A DNA stretch of 64,000 nucleotides from an uncultured Bacteroidales bacterium (GTDB lineage: Bacteria; Bacteroidota; Bacteroidia; Bacteroidales; Paludibacteraceae). Where the stretch lies: NCBI GenBank assembly GCA_946616535.1, contig CAMOJA010000006.1, positions 1-64,000 of the forward strand, given 5' to 3'. The translations under genes were made by a program, and so were the position numbers. The notes below the pieces were generated by a model. The model was not told where the DNA came from and ran no database searches. It was given only the letters and a program-made list of their open reading frames with translations. This document shows positions 36,178 to 43,726 of this stretch, in pieces (position 1 is the first letter of the stretch; the number at the start of each line of letters is the position of its first letter).

Positions 36178-36510
36178 ATGTATTACGTAGAAAAAAGAAT
36201 AGAGATTTCGGCGGCACATAACTTAATGTTGTCGTACGAAAGCAAATGTGAAGACCTGCATGGTCATAATTGGATCATTGTGGTATATTGCAAAGCCAAA
36301 GAGCTCAACCAAGATGGTATGGTAACCGACTTCACGCATATAAAGAAAGTCGTTAAAGAGACTTTTGACCATAAATATATCAACGAAGTGCTGGACGTCA
36401 ATCCTTCGGCAGAAAACATGGCTCGCTGGATCTGCGACCACGTGGAGAACTGCTACAAGGTCTCTGTCCAAGAGAGCGAAGGCAATACAGCCATCTATGA
36501 GAGAGATTAG
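36178..36510 (+). CDS. queD: 6-carboxy-5,6,7,8-tetrahydropterin synthase
   Basis: 110 aa from the ATG at 36178 (MYYVEKRIEISAAHNL). Zinc ligands are His in SAAHNL and HGHNW, and the catalytic cysteine is in SKCEDLHGHNW. Ends AIYERD. It converts dihydroneopterin triphosphate to 6-carboxytetrahydropterin in the preQ0 pathway. Its TAG stop abuts the nine-unit 10-bp repeat that fills the gap to queE. Confidence 0.94.
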   Translation: MYYVEKRIEISAAHNLMLSYESKCEDLHGHNWIIVVYCKAKELNQDGMVTDFTHIKKVVKETFDHKYINEVLDVNPSAENMARWICDHVENCYKVSVQESEGNTAIYERD

Positions 36511-36600
36511 GATTACCTAAGATTACCTAGGATTACCTAGGACTACCTAGGTTGACCTAAGACTACCTATGATAACCCAGGCTGACCTATGACTACCTAT
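36511..36600. repeat. 10-bp tandem repeat x9 filling the queD-queE gap
   Basis: Exactly nine 10-bp units: GATTACCTAA, GATTACCTAG x2, GACTACCTAG, GTTGACCTAA, GACTACCTAT, GATAACCCAG, GCTGACCTAT, GACTACCTAT. It starts right after the queD stop, and the last unit's AT plus G36601 is the queE ATG. Confidence 0.95.
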
Positions 36601-37267
36601 GCTATACAAAGTTAACGAAATATTCTACACCTTACAAGGCGAAGGAGCGCACAGCGGTATTCCCGCTGTGTTTGTTCGCTTTAGCGGCTGTAATCTGCGT
36701 TGTCCATGGTGCGACACAGAGTTTGCAGAATATTCCGAAATGACGGCAGAGGAGATTGTCAAAGAGGTCCAAGATCTGTACGACGTCCCCAATGAGCGGC
36801 ATAAGATGTGCGTGCTAACAGGCGGTGAACCATCTCTGCAGGTGGACGAAGCTTTGATAGAAGCCTTGCACCAAGCGGGATTCTATATCTGTATAGAGAC
36901 AAACGGCACACGTCCTTTACCTAAAGGCATCAATTGGATTACCTGCTCGCCAAAGATGAAGGCCTCCCCCCACCCCCTCCCTAAAGGCGGGGGAGATATT
37001 CCAACACATTTGGCACTAACGCAAGTGAACGAGGTGAAAGTAGTCTTTACCGGCACGTATGACCCGGAGATATGGAGGACACAACTCAAAGCGGAACATT
37101 GGCTACTGCAACCGCTGCGATATAACGGTGAGATGCTGATAGAAGGCGGTATTGACGAATGGGAAGACGATAGAAACGACAATCTGGATGAGACCGTGCG
37201 ATATATCTTAGCGCATCCTTTCTGGCGGCTCAGCGTCCAGTTACATAAAATAGTCGGTCTGCGATAG
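36599..37267 (+). CDS. queE: 7-carboxy-7-deazaguanine synthase (radical SAM)
   Basis: 222 aa. The radical-SAM cluster motif CNLRCPWC (Cys31, Cys35, Cys38) is preceded by TLQGEGAHSGIPAVFVRFSG. It converts 6-carboxytetrahydropterin to 7-carboxy-7-deazaguanine. The segment KASPHPLPKGGGDIPTHL between the conserved CSPK and NEVKVVF is an in-frame insertion of a GC-rich palindromic element (36965-36995). The ATG is part of the upstream tandem repeat. Confidence 0.95.
   Translation: MLYKVNEIFYTLQGEGAHSGIPAVFVRFSGCNLRCPWCDTEFAEYSEMTAEEIVKEVQDLYDVPNERHKMCVLTGGEPSLQVDEALIEALHQAGFYICIETNGTRPLPKGINWITCSPKMKASPHPLPKGGGDIPTHLALTQVNEVKVVFTGTYDPEIWRTQLKAEHWLLQPLRYNGEMLIEGGIDEWEDDRNDNLDETVRYILAHPFWRLSVQLHKIVGLR
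36965..36995. repeat. GC-rich palindromic element inserted in queE
   Basis: TCCCCCCACCCCCTCCCTAA followed by AGGCGGGGGAG; inverted arms CCCCCTCC/GCGGGGG. It encodes PHPLPKGGG in frame. Related to 22631-22665. Confidence 0.7.
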
Positions 37268-37302
37268 AAAAAGTCGATCTCTTTTGGGGACCGGCTTTTT
37301 CT
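37266..37302 (+). terminator. que operon terminator
   Basis: AGAAAAAGTCGATC / GACCGGCTTTTTCT, a 14-nt stem with G-U pairs, ending in the T-rich CTTTTTCTTTG. It begins at the queE stop. Confidence 0.7.
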
Positions 37303-37304
37303 TT

Positions 37305-37370
37305 GTTTGGACGTTTGGGACTTCGTCCTTGTTTGAGAGTTTGGGACTTTGTCCTTGTTTGAGGGTTTAA
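37305..37370. repeat. 26-bp tandem repeat x2.5
   Basis: GTTTGGACGTTTGGGACTTC+GTCCTT (37305-37330), GTTTGAGAGTTTGGGACTTT+GTCCTT (37331-37356), then GTTTGAGGGTTTAA. It fills the convergent gap, and the last unit supplies the DJ-1 stop codon on the minus strand. Confidence 0.85.
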
Positions 37371-37894
37371 TACTGCGCAGCGTCATAGACGGCGTCAGCA
37401 GCTTCTGAGCCTACGAGACGCTCGATAAGGCAGAAGGCAAAATCCGAACTCAGTCCAGGTCCCTTCGCAGTAATTACATTCTTCGATTCTACTACCAGAC
37501 CACCGACATAACTCTCTCCCAGAGCATCCTGGAAACCCGGGTAACAAGTAGCCTGCTTTCCTTCGAGGATACCAAGTTTACCTAATACAGCCGGTGCGGC
37601 GCAGATAGCAGCAATCAACTTGTTCTCTTTGTTGTGTGCGAGAAGAAGTTCGCACAAAGCAGAACACTCTCCCAACTTGGTCTGCCCACCGGGGAGGATG
37701 AGCATCTCTGCATCGGAGAAATCAATGCGCTCAATAAGTCCGTCTGCTTCCACGGCAATATTGTGCGCTCCGAGTACCATCGGATTTCCAGTGATAGAAA
37801 CCGTTGTTACCGCGATATTTGCGCGGCGCAACAAATCAATAGTGGTGATTGCTTCGATTTCCTCGAAACCATTGTCAAGAAACAAATAATTCAT
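37367..37894 (-). CDS. DJ-1/PfpI family protein
   Basis: 175 aa, the length of DJ-1/YajL. It has the conserved Glu in NGFEEIEA, the nucleophile-elbow Cys in IAAICAAPAVLG, and the following GKQATCYPG. DJ-1-like proteins act as glyoxalase/deglycase or redox sensors; the exact activity is not settled. It is last in the minus-strand cluster after tonB. Its stop codon falls in a 26-bp tandem repeat. Confidence 0.9.
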   Translation of the reverse strand: MNYLFLDNGFEEIEAITTIDLLRRANIAVTTVSITGNPMVLGAHNIAVEADGLIERIDFSDAEMLILPGGQTKLGECSALCELLLAHNKENKLIAAICAAPAVLGKLGILEGKQATCYPGFQDALGESYVGGLVVESKNVITAKGPGLSSDFAFCLIERLVGSEAADAVYDAAQY

Positions 37895-37920
37895 AAATTC
37901 ATTTACGATTTAGACATTTA

Positions 37921-37935
37921 CCATTTGGTCATCTA
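37921..37935 (-). repeat. Copy of dispersed 15-bp word TAAATGACCMAATGG
   Basis: Reverse complement TAGATGACCAAATGG followed by TAAATGTCTAAATCGTAAAT, between tonB and the DJ-1 gene. Confidence 0.65.
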
Positions 37936-37944
37936 ATGAACCAT

Positions 37945-38700
37945 TTAGTTAAACTTGAAATTATAGGTGATTGTTCCGATCTGATCATGATCTCCCTCTG
38001 TGAATTTGGCTTTACGAGCCGCATCGAGAGCGAGTTGGATAGTTTGTTTATCCGATATAGTACCGCCTTTATGCGTGGCGGCTATCACATTTCCGGCCGC
38101 GTTGACACGAATCTCAATGATGACGCGCCCCTCTTGGTTAAACGTGTTGTCAGGTTTCGGCAATGTACCTTTGATACCACGCCCGGAGAGATTCCAAGAG
38201 TTGCCACCGGACGAACCGTGTCCTACGGGGTTGCCCTTCTGTCCGGCGCCTTGCGAACCGCTTCCTACATTCTCATTATTACCGGTATTGCCAAAGAGCG
38301 AACTCATGGCATTGGCTTTGGCGATTGCTTCCGCTTCTTTCTGCTTACGCGCGCGCTCGGCCGCCTCGCGTTCCTCTTTTTCTTTGCGCGCGCGTTCGAT
38401 GGCTAAGGTCTCTTCCTCAGACACAATATGCTCAGGCGGCGTAGCCGGTGTGGGCTGCGACACGGCAGGCGCAGCAGGAGCTGCCGGAGCATCTTCCGGG
38501 ACAGGAGAAGGATCCGGTGCATCGGAAGGATAACCTCCCGTATCCGGCATCTCTTCTTCCAGGAAAGCTAATTCTATTCCTTCTTCCTGTTCCGGTGCTA
38601 CTGCGTACAAGCGTACGAACCAAAGCAGCAACAGAACCAGAATCAGGAAAAGCACTGTTCCTATGGCAGCAATTGTATGTCGTTCTTGTTTTCTTGTCAT
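37945..38700 (-). CDS. tonB: Energy transducer TonB
   Basis: 251 aa from the ATG at 38700 (a TTG five codons earlier is less likely). One N-terminal membrane anchor (residues ~10-30), a Pro/Ala/Glu-rich periplasmic spacer with an ERARKEKEEREAAERARKQK helix, a Gly/Asn-rich segment, and a C-terminal TonB domain (GRVIIEIRVNAAGNV, ending TITYNFKFN). It couples the proton-motive force to outer-membrane receptors together with ExbB and ExbD, encoded just upstream. Confidence 0.9.
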   Translation of the reverse strand: MTRKQERHTIAAIGTVLFLILVLLLLWFVRLYAVAPEQEEGIELAFLEEEMPDTGGYPSDAPDPSPVPEDAPAAPAAPAVSQPTPATPPEHIVSEEETLAIERARKEKEEREAAERARKQKEAEAIAKANAMSSLFGNTGNNENVGSGSQGAGQKGNPVGHGSSGGNSWNLSGRGIKGTLPKPDNTFNQEGRVIIEIRVNAAGNVIAATHKGGTISDKQTIQLALDAARKAKFTEGDHDQIGTITYNFKFN

Positions 38701-38705
38701 GAGAT

Positions 38706-38725
38706 GATCCGCCAAACCTGGCGGA
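38706..38725. repeat. Palindrome in the exbD-tonB gap
   Basis: ATCCGCCA-AACC-TGGCGGAT, perfect 8-bp arms, just upstream of the tonB start. It resembles the era terminator palindrome (ATCCGCCATGCATGGCGGAT) with a longer loop. Another imperfect pair, CTACGA/TTCGTAG, lies at the exbD stop (~38761-38781). Confidence 0.6.
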
Positions 38726-38767
38726 TGGATTACCGTTTAGTTGCGAAAATGAATTTCTCGCTACGAG

Positions 38768-39175
38768 CTAACGCTTCGTAGCTACGACAAGTTTCATGTG
38801 GTGCTCATTGGCTATATCGAGTACACGCACTACTTCCTTGTACGCTACGTCTTCATCGGCATGAAGCGCGATATACATGGTCGTATCTGAGGCTTGGATG
38901 TTAGCCAGATAGTTCTCTAAGTTATCCGGGTCGATAGCAACAGGTTTGGCCTTTCCTATAGCTACGAAATAGTTACCTAAGTTATCAATCGACACCTTAG
39001 CCACCTGCGGTCTCGTCACTTTCTGTGCGCGGGAAGTCGGCAGGTTGATCTTAATATCATTCGGCGACGACATCGTCGATGCCATCACAAAGAATAGAAG
39101 CAACAAGAACACCAAGTCCGTCATGGAACTCATGGCGAAGGAAGCCTCTACCCTATTTCTGCGTTTGAGAGCCAT
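38768..39175 (-). CDS. exbD: Biopolymer transport protein ExbD
   Basis: 135 aa. One N-terminal membrane helix (residues ~18-35) with the functional Asp in SMTDLVFLLLLFFV, then a periplasmic domain. It is part of the ExbB-ExbD proton channel that powers TonB. Its ATG overlaps the exbB stop by one nt. Confidence 0.92.
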   Translation of the reverse strand: MALKRRNRVEASFAMSSMTDLVFLLLLFFVMASTMSSPNDIKINLPTSRAQKVTRPQVAKVSIDNLGNYFVAIGKAKPVAIDPDNLENYLANIQASDTTMYIALHADEDVAYKEVVRVLDIANEHHMKLVVATKR

Positions 39176-39867
39176 TATGCGGGTTCATTTAGAAGATCCA
39201 TAAACTCGAGCGTACGGGATTCGAGCAAGCGAACCACTCGGTCGATGCGTGCCACGAGATAGTTATACGCGAACATCGCCAGAATGCCGACAATCAGACC
39301 GCCGATGGTCGTCACCATCGCTTGGTACATACCGGTTGAGAGCGCCGACATCTCAATGATGCCCCCCGACGTCTGCGCCATGTTATAGAAGGTCTGCACC
39401 ATACCAAGCACCGTACCCAAGAAACCGAGCATCGGAGCACCGGCAGCGATAGTAGCCATGATCACCAAGCCTTTCTCGAGATTGCCGACCTCGAGGTTAC
39501 CGACATTCTCCACAGCTACCTGCACGTCCTGCATCGGACGGCCGATACGACTGATACCTTTCTCAATCATGTGCGCCGAAGGGGTGTCGGTCTGCTTGCA
39601 GAGGTTGATCGCGGAGTCAATCTTACCCTCGTGAATGTAATCACGAATGCGATCCATGAAGGACTTGTCCTCGCGCGTAGCCTGCTTGATAACCACCAAA
39701 CGGGCGATGAAGATATAACAAGCGACCGCCAGCAGGATAGCAAGGATCACCATGATCCATCCGCCGTACTGCGCCATTTCAAACAAGTTAATGGACTCCT
39801 GAGCGGGCTCTGCCGCTTCGATGATCGCCTCTTCAGCGAGCGCGATTGTGTCAATTTGCAACAACAT
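39175..39867 (-). CDS. exbB: MotA/TolQ/ExbB proton channel protein
   Basis: 230 aa. Three membrane helices (residues ~30-55, ~130-155, ~175-200), with the conserved APMLGFLGTVLGMVQTF and TTIGGLIVGI motifs of the MotA/TolQ/ExbB family. It forms the proton channel with ExbD. Downstream of pdxJ with a repeat-filled leader (39930-39984). Confidence 0.93.
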   Translation of the reverse strand: MLLQIDTIALAEEAIIEAAEPAQESINLFEMAQYGGWIMVILAILLAVACYIFIARLVVIKQATREDKSFMDRIRDYIHEGKIDSAINLCKQTDTPSAHMIEKGISRIGRPMQDVQVAVENVGNLEVGNLEKGLVIMATIAAGAPMLGFLGTVLGMVQTFYNMAQTSGGIIEMSALSTGMYQAMVTTIGGLIVGILAMFAYNYLVARIDRVVRLLESRTLEFMDLLNEPA

Positions 39868-39929
39868 ATTTGTTAATTTTTATATTCGTTTTTAGATGTG
39901 ATTTCAAAAATCGGGATCCTTATTTACCC

Positions 39930-39984
39930 CTTATAAAAGTCTTATAAAAGTCTTATAAAACCCTTACAAAACCCTTACAAAAGT
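39930..39984. repeat. 11-bp tandem repeat x5 in the pdxJ-exbB gap
   Basis: CTTATAAAAGT x2, CTTATAAAACC, CTTACAAAACC, CTTACAAAAGT, then a partial CTTATTT. It ends next to the pdxJ stop. Confidence 0.9.
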
Positions 39985-39990
39985 CTTATT

Positions 39991-40704
39991 TCATTTTAGC
40001 AGGTCCAAGTACTCCTGAATCGTCTCCTGGATTCCAAGGTAAAGCGCGTCACAAATGATGGCATGTCCGATGGATACTTCTGCGGTCCAAGGGAAGGCCT
40101 GAATGAAGGGTTTGAGATTCTTGAGATTCAAGTCGTGCCCTGCGTTCATGCCAAGTCCCAACTCGTGCGCCTTCTCCGCTGCCGGACGATATTTCTCGAT
40201 TGCCTTTTTGGGGTTCTCCGCAAACATCTCTGCGTACGGGCCGGTATATAACTCCACACGGTCAGCTCCGGTTCGCAGCGCATACTCGACCATCAGCGGA
40301 TCCGGATCCACGAAAATGCTGACGCGAATCCGATAAGCGTGCAGTTGGTTCACCACGCCTTTGAGGAAATCCAGATGACGCCGGGTATCCCAGCCGTGGT
40401 TAGAGGTCAACTGCGAAGGATCATCGGGCACCAAAGTCACCTGGGTCGGCCGTATATCCGTAACCAACGCGAGAAACTCCTCCGTGGGATTACCCTCAAC
40501 GTTCAACTCCGTGGAAACCATCGACTTGAGCTGATAAACATCCTCCTTGCGTATATGACGCTCATCCGGGCGCGGATGAACCGTGATTCCCTGGGCTCCA
40601 AAGAGCTCGCAATCCACCGCAAAACGCTCTACATCCGGCACATTTCCACCGCGCGCATTACGCAACGTAGCGACCTTATTAATATTCACACTCAGCTTCG
40701 TCAT
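39991..40704 (-). CDS. pdxJ: Pyridoxine 5'-phosphate synthase
   Basis: 237 aa from the ATG at 40704 ([20 protein letters not shown]). A TIM-barrel PdxJ with [13 protein letters not shown], the LTSNHGWD loop and [11 protein letters not shown]. It condenses 1-deoxyxylulose 5-phosphate with 3-amino-2-oxopropyl phosphate to give PNP. It heads the minus-strand group pdxJ-exbB-exbD-tonB and has its own promoter. Confidence 0.95.
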   Translation of the reverse strand: MTKLSVNINKVATLRNARGGNVPDVERFAVDCELFGAQGITVHPRPDERHIRKEDVYQLKSMVSTELNVEGNPTEEFLALVTDIRPTQVTLVPDDPSQLTSNHGWDTRRHLDFLKGVVNQLHAYRIRVSIFVDPDPLMVEYALRTGADRVELYTGPYAEMFAENPKKAIEKYRPAAEKAHELGLGMNAGHDLNLKNLKPFIQAFPWTAEVSIGHAIICDALYLGIQETIQEYLDLLK

Positions 40705-40739
40705 AACCCTCGTTCTATAAAGAGATTTCAAATTTTCGG

Positions 40740-40770
40740 CAAAGATACAACAAAAAATTGATATATGCAA
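40740..40770 (-). promoter_or_regulatory. pdxJ promoter
   Basis: Minus strand TATCTTTG (40740-40747), TTG (40768-40770, in TTGCATATAT), 20-nt spacing. Confidence 0.8.
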
Positions 40771-40809
40771 GAAAATTCAGCAAAAACACTAAAAAAATTG
40801 GCTTAGGTC

Positions 40810-40840
40810 TTGCATATATGAAAAAATTGTTGTAATTTTG
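40810..40840 (+). promoter_or_regulatory. bamD promoter
   Basis: TTG (40810-40812, in TTGCATATAT), 20 nt, TAATTTTG (40833-40840); start codon 18 nt further. Confidence 0.8.
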
Positions 40841-40857
40841 CAGGCTAATTTGGAGAA

Positions 40858-41664
40858 ATGCGCATAAAAGGATTAATTATATTAGTATTTGTGACGGTCG
40901 TTTTTTCGGCTTGCGGCGACTATCAGCGTCTGCTGAAATCGCGCGATCCGGAGGAGAAATACCAGGCAGCTTTGCGCTATTTTAACAACAAACAGTACGT
41001 CAAATCGCAGACCCTTCTGGACGATGTGAGTTCGTACTATAAGGGAACGGAGCGGTCGGAGGATATTTTGGCATACCTGGCGCGGAGTTATATGGGTCAG
41101 AAGAGTTATGAGTCCGCTACGGATTATTACCAGGCCTATATCCGCAATTATCCGAAAGGCAAATATGCTGCGGAGGCGTACTTCCAGGTGGGTCACTGCC
41201 AGTACCTCGATTCGCCGGATGCCCGTCTGGATCAGGGCATAACCCGGAAAGCCATCGATGCGTTCACGCAATTCGTAGAGTTGTATCCGGAGAGTCCTTA
41301 CGCCGAGCAGGCATACCAGGAGATGAGCGAGATGTACGACAAACTGGCGTTGAAGGAGTTAAAAAGCGCACAGTTGTACTACAATTTGGGATCGTACTTA
41401 GGGAATAACTATCTCAGCTGTGAAATCGTTGCGAAGAACGCCTTGCGTAACTATCCGAGCAATAAATATCAGGAGGATTTCAGTTGGCTGATACTTCAGG
41501 CGAAGTACCAACAGATGGTCAACTCCTTTGAGGACAAGAAATTAGAACGCGCCCGGGATGCGCAAGACGAATATTATAATTTCACCACCGAATACCCGAC
41601 CTCAAAGCACCGCAAAGAGGCGGACAAGATGATGGTACAAATACGAAAAATAACAAAAGAATAA
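40858..41664 (+). CDS. bamD: Outer membrane assembly lipoprotein BamD
   Basis: 268 aa. Lipoprotein signal with lipobox FSAC (Cys19), then TPR-type helical repeats (YFNNKQYVKSQTLLDD, YYQAYIRNYPKGKYAAEAYF, FVELYPESPYAEQAYQ). It is a component of the BAM complex that inserts barrel proteins in the outer membrane. It is followed 3 nt later by rpoZ, the common Bacteroidota order. Confidence 0.93.
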   Translation: MRIKGLIILVFVTVVFSACGDYQRLLKSRDPEEKYQAALRYFNNKQYVKSQTLLDDVSSYYKGTERSEDILAYLARSYMGQKSYESATDYYQAYIRNYPKGKYAAEAYFQVGHCQYLDSPDARLDQGITRKAIDAFTQFVELYPESPYAEQAYQEMSEMYDKLALKELKSAQLYYNLGSYLGNNYLSCEIVAKNALRNYPSNKYQEDFSWLILQAKYQQMVNSFEDKKLERARDAQDEYYNFTTEYPTSKHRKEADKMMVQIRKITKE

Positions 41665-41667
41665 GAT

Positions 41668-42000
41668 ATGGATTACAAAAATTCTAAAGCCCCAAAGAAC
41701 ACGGTAACCCGCGACGTAAACCAGCTCATGGAGCCGGTTGGCAACGTGTATGAGACCGTGGCAATCATTGCAAAACGCGCGAACCAGATCAGTGCCGGTA
41801 TCAAGCGTGAGTTGGATGCCAAACTGCAGGATTTCTCTATTCCTCAGGACAATTTGGAGGAGACTTTTGAGAACCGCGAGCAGATTGAGATCAGCCGCCA
41901 GTACGAGCGTCTGCCGAAACCATCGTTGATGGCTACCCAGGAGTTTATCGACGGCGAGTTGGTTTACCGCATCGGTAACCGCGACGAGGCGCTGAAATAA
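41668..42000 (+). CDS. rpoZ: DNA-directed RNA polymerase omega subunit
   Basis: 110 aa. The Bacteroidota-type omega/Rpb6-like protein with NVYETVAIIAKRANQISAG, the conserved helix pair that clamps beta'. It stabilises the RNA polymerase core. It sits between bamD and coaBC, all on one strand with short gaps. Confidence 0.9.
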   Translation: MDYKNSKAPKNTVTRDVNQLMEPVGNVYETVAIIAKRANQISAGIKRELDAKLQDFSIPQDNLEETFENREQIEISRQYERLPKPSLMATQEFIDGELVYRIGNRDEALK

Positions 42001-42019
42001 GGCGAAAGGTTAGAGGCTA

Positions 42020-43228
42020 ATGCTGAAAGGCAAGCACATCTTAGTGGGGATCAGCGGCGGTATAGCAGCCTACAAGATCCCGGAACTCATTCGTTTGCTC
42101 GTCAAAGCCGGCGCAGAAGTGCGGGTAGCAACGACGAAAAACGCTCTGGAGTTCGTGACAGAACTCACCCTGCAGACCGTATCGGGAAGCAGGGTGTATT
42201 CGGATGTGTTCGCCGCTATCAACGAGCACTCGACCGAGCATATTTCCCTGCCCGACTGGTGCGACGCGATGATTGTAGCGCCGGCAACCGCAAACGTCAT
42301 CGGCAAGATGGCTGCCGGTATAGCCGATGATGCGTTAACCACCACCATCTGTTCCTGCACGGCGCGCAAACCCATTGTGGTAGCACCGGCTATGAACGAC
42401 AAGATGTGGGAGAGTCCGGCTACCCGACATGCCATCGAGACCATCAGAAGTTGGAACAATGTGACGGTCATTGAACCCGCATGCGGACCCTTAGCTTGCG
42501 GCACGGAAGGCAAAGGCCGGATGCCGGAGGTGGAGGTGCTGCAAGAGGCACTTGAATATGCGCTGGCAAAGAAAGATCTCACCGGCAGACACATTCTCAT
42601 CACCGCCGGCGGTACACGCGAAGCGATTGATCCCGTTCGGTTTGTGAGCAATTACTCCACCGGCAAAATGGGATTTGCGCTTGCTCAGGCGTGTGCACGG
42701 AGAGGCGCCGATGTGACATTAGTGTGCGGAGCCGTAAGTACACCCCTCGTCAATCCTCTAGGATTCATCCGACGTATAGACGCAATCAGTGCGCAATCGA
42801 TGTATGAAGCCTGCCAGGCCGAATGGCCGAAAGCCGACACCGCTATCTTATGCGCAGCGGTAGCGGATTTCACGCCGGCGGAGCAAACCAATGAGAAGAT
42901 CAAGAAACAACCGGGCCAGACGGAGATGAGCCTCCGTATGGTGCTGACGCCCGACATAGCGCGGTCATTAGGCGAAAGCAAAAAAGACGGTCAGCGATTG
43001 ATCGGTTTTGCGCTGGAGACCCACGATGAAAAAAAGAATGCGCTCCTCAAGTTGGAGCGCAAACGAATGGACGCTATCGTCCTCAATTCTCTCCGCGACA
43101 AAGGAGCCGGCTTTGGGACCGACACCAACCGCGTGACAATCCTCTCCGCAGACGGAAACTCGGTTGAGTTACCGCTGCAGAGCAAGGCGGACATAGCCGA
43201 TAAAATAATCGAAGCAGTTATTATTTGA
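42020..43228 (+). CDS. coaBC: Bifunctional phosphopantothenoylcysteine decarboxylase / phosphopantothenate-cysteine ligase
   Basis: 402 aa. The N-terminal flavin domain (GISGGIAAYKIPEL; APAMNDKMW with the PxMNxxMW motif; ACGPLACGTEGKGRM active-site Cys) is CoaC. The C-terminal ligase half (ITAGGTREAIDPVRFVSNYS, TGKMGFALAQA) is CoaB. It catalyses two steps of coenzyme A synthesis. Its 3' end overlaps the convergent DUF3276 gene by 8 nt. Confidence 0.96.
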   Translation: MLKGKHILVGISGGIAAYKIPELIRLLVKAGAEVRVATTKNALEFVTELTLQTVSGSRVYSDVFAAINEHSTEHISLPDWCDAMIVAPATANVIGKMAAGIADDALTTTICSCTARKPIVVAPAMNDKMWESPATRHAIETIRSWNNVTVIEPACGPLACGTEGKGRMPEVEVLQEALEYALAKKDLTGRHILITAGGTREAIDPVRFVSNYSTGKMGFALAQACARRGADVTLVCGAVSTPLVNPLGFIRRIDAISAQSMYEACQAEWPKADTAILCAAVADFTPAEQTNEKIKKQPGQTEMSLRMVLTPDIARSLGESKKDGQRLIGFALETHDEKKNALLKLERKRMDAIVLNSLRDKGAGFGTDTNRVTILSADGNSVELPLQSKADIADKIIEAVII

Positions 43229-43586
43229 AGATTCCGAAGAGACCTTTCTTCTTAGGTTCCTCGTTCTCCGATGCAGTTTCTTCCTTTTCAGGAGTCCATT
43301 CCGGACGCTCCTCGATCGTACCTAATTGGTTTTGAACGAATGCAATGACATCTTGAAGTCCTTCTATAAAGTGAGCAAAGTCCTCTTTGTACAGAAACAC
43401 CTTGTGTTTCTCAAACGAAGGAGCTTCTCCTTCCTCTGCCTGGCGGCGTTTGCTCTCGGTGATTGAGAGATACAAATCGTTGTTGCGAGCTTTGCGTACA
43501 TCTAAGTAATAAATACGCTTACCTGCTTTGACGGAACGGCTGTAAACAATCTCCTGTTCGCGTCTCTCATCCTTTTGATTTTCCAT
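43221..43586 (-). CDS. DUF3276 / PUR-alpha-like nucleic-acid-binding protein
   Basis: 121 aa from the ATG at 43586 (MENQKDERREQEIVYSRSVK). The PUR-domain fold of Bacteroidota DUF3276 (GKRIYYLDVRKARNNDLYLS.TESKR, with KVFLYKEDFAHFIEGL) is known in one member to bind single-stranded nucleic acid. A Glu-rich linker and KKKGLFGIFK tail end the protein. It is monocistronic, convergent with coaBC. Confidence 0.9.
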   Translation of the reverse strand: MENQKDERREQEIVYSRSVKAGKRIYYLDVRKARNNDLYLSITESKRRQAEEGEAPSFEKHKVFLYKEDFAHFIEGLQDVIAFVQNQLGTIEERPEWTPEKEETASENEEPKKKGLFGIFK

Positions 43587-43616
43587 CTTTTTTGTAGTTA
43601 ATAATAAAAAACTGCG

Positions 43617-43647
43617 CAAAATTACACTTTTTTTTGCATATGTGCAA
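43617..43647 (-). promoter_or_regulatory. DUF3276 gene promoter
   Basis: Minus strand TAATTTTG (43617-43624), TTG (43645-43647), 20 nt. It shares TTGCATATGTGCAA (43634-43647) with the divergent nusB promoter. Confidence 0.8.
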
Positions 43648-43664
43648 ATTTTTTTGTATCTTTG
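43634..43664 (+). promoter_or_regulatory. nusB promoter
   Basis: TTG (43634-43636), 20 nt, TATCTTTG (43657-43664). Overlapping divergent arrangement as at 25871-25918. Confidence 0.8.
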
Positions 43665-43726
43665 CGCGATTTTTTTGTTGCGCGCATGGTGCGCGCACAT
43701 ACACGAACAATAATAAAATATAATAT

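Noticed and set aside
36511..36600. CRISPR array
   Set aside because: Ten-bp units with no spacers and no cas genes; it is a simple tandem repeat.
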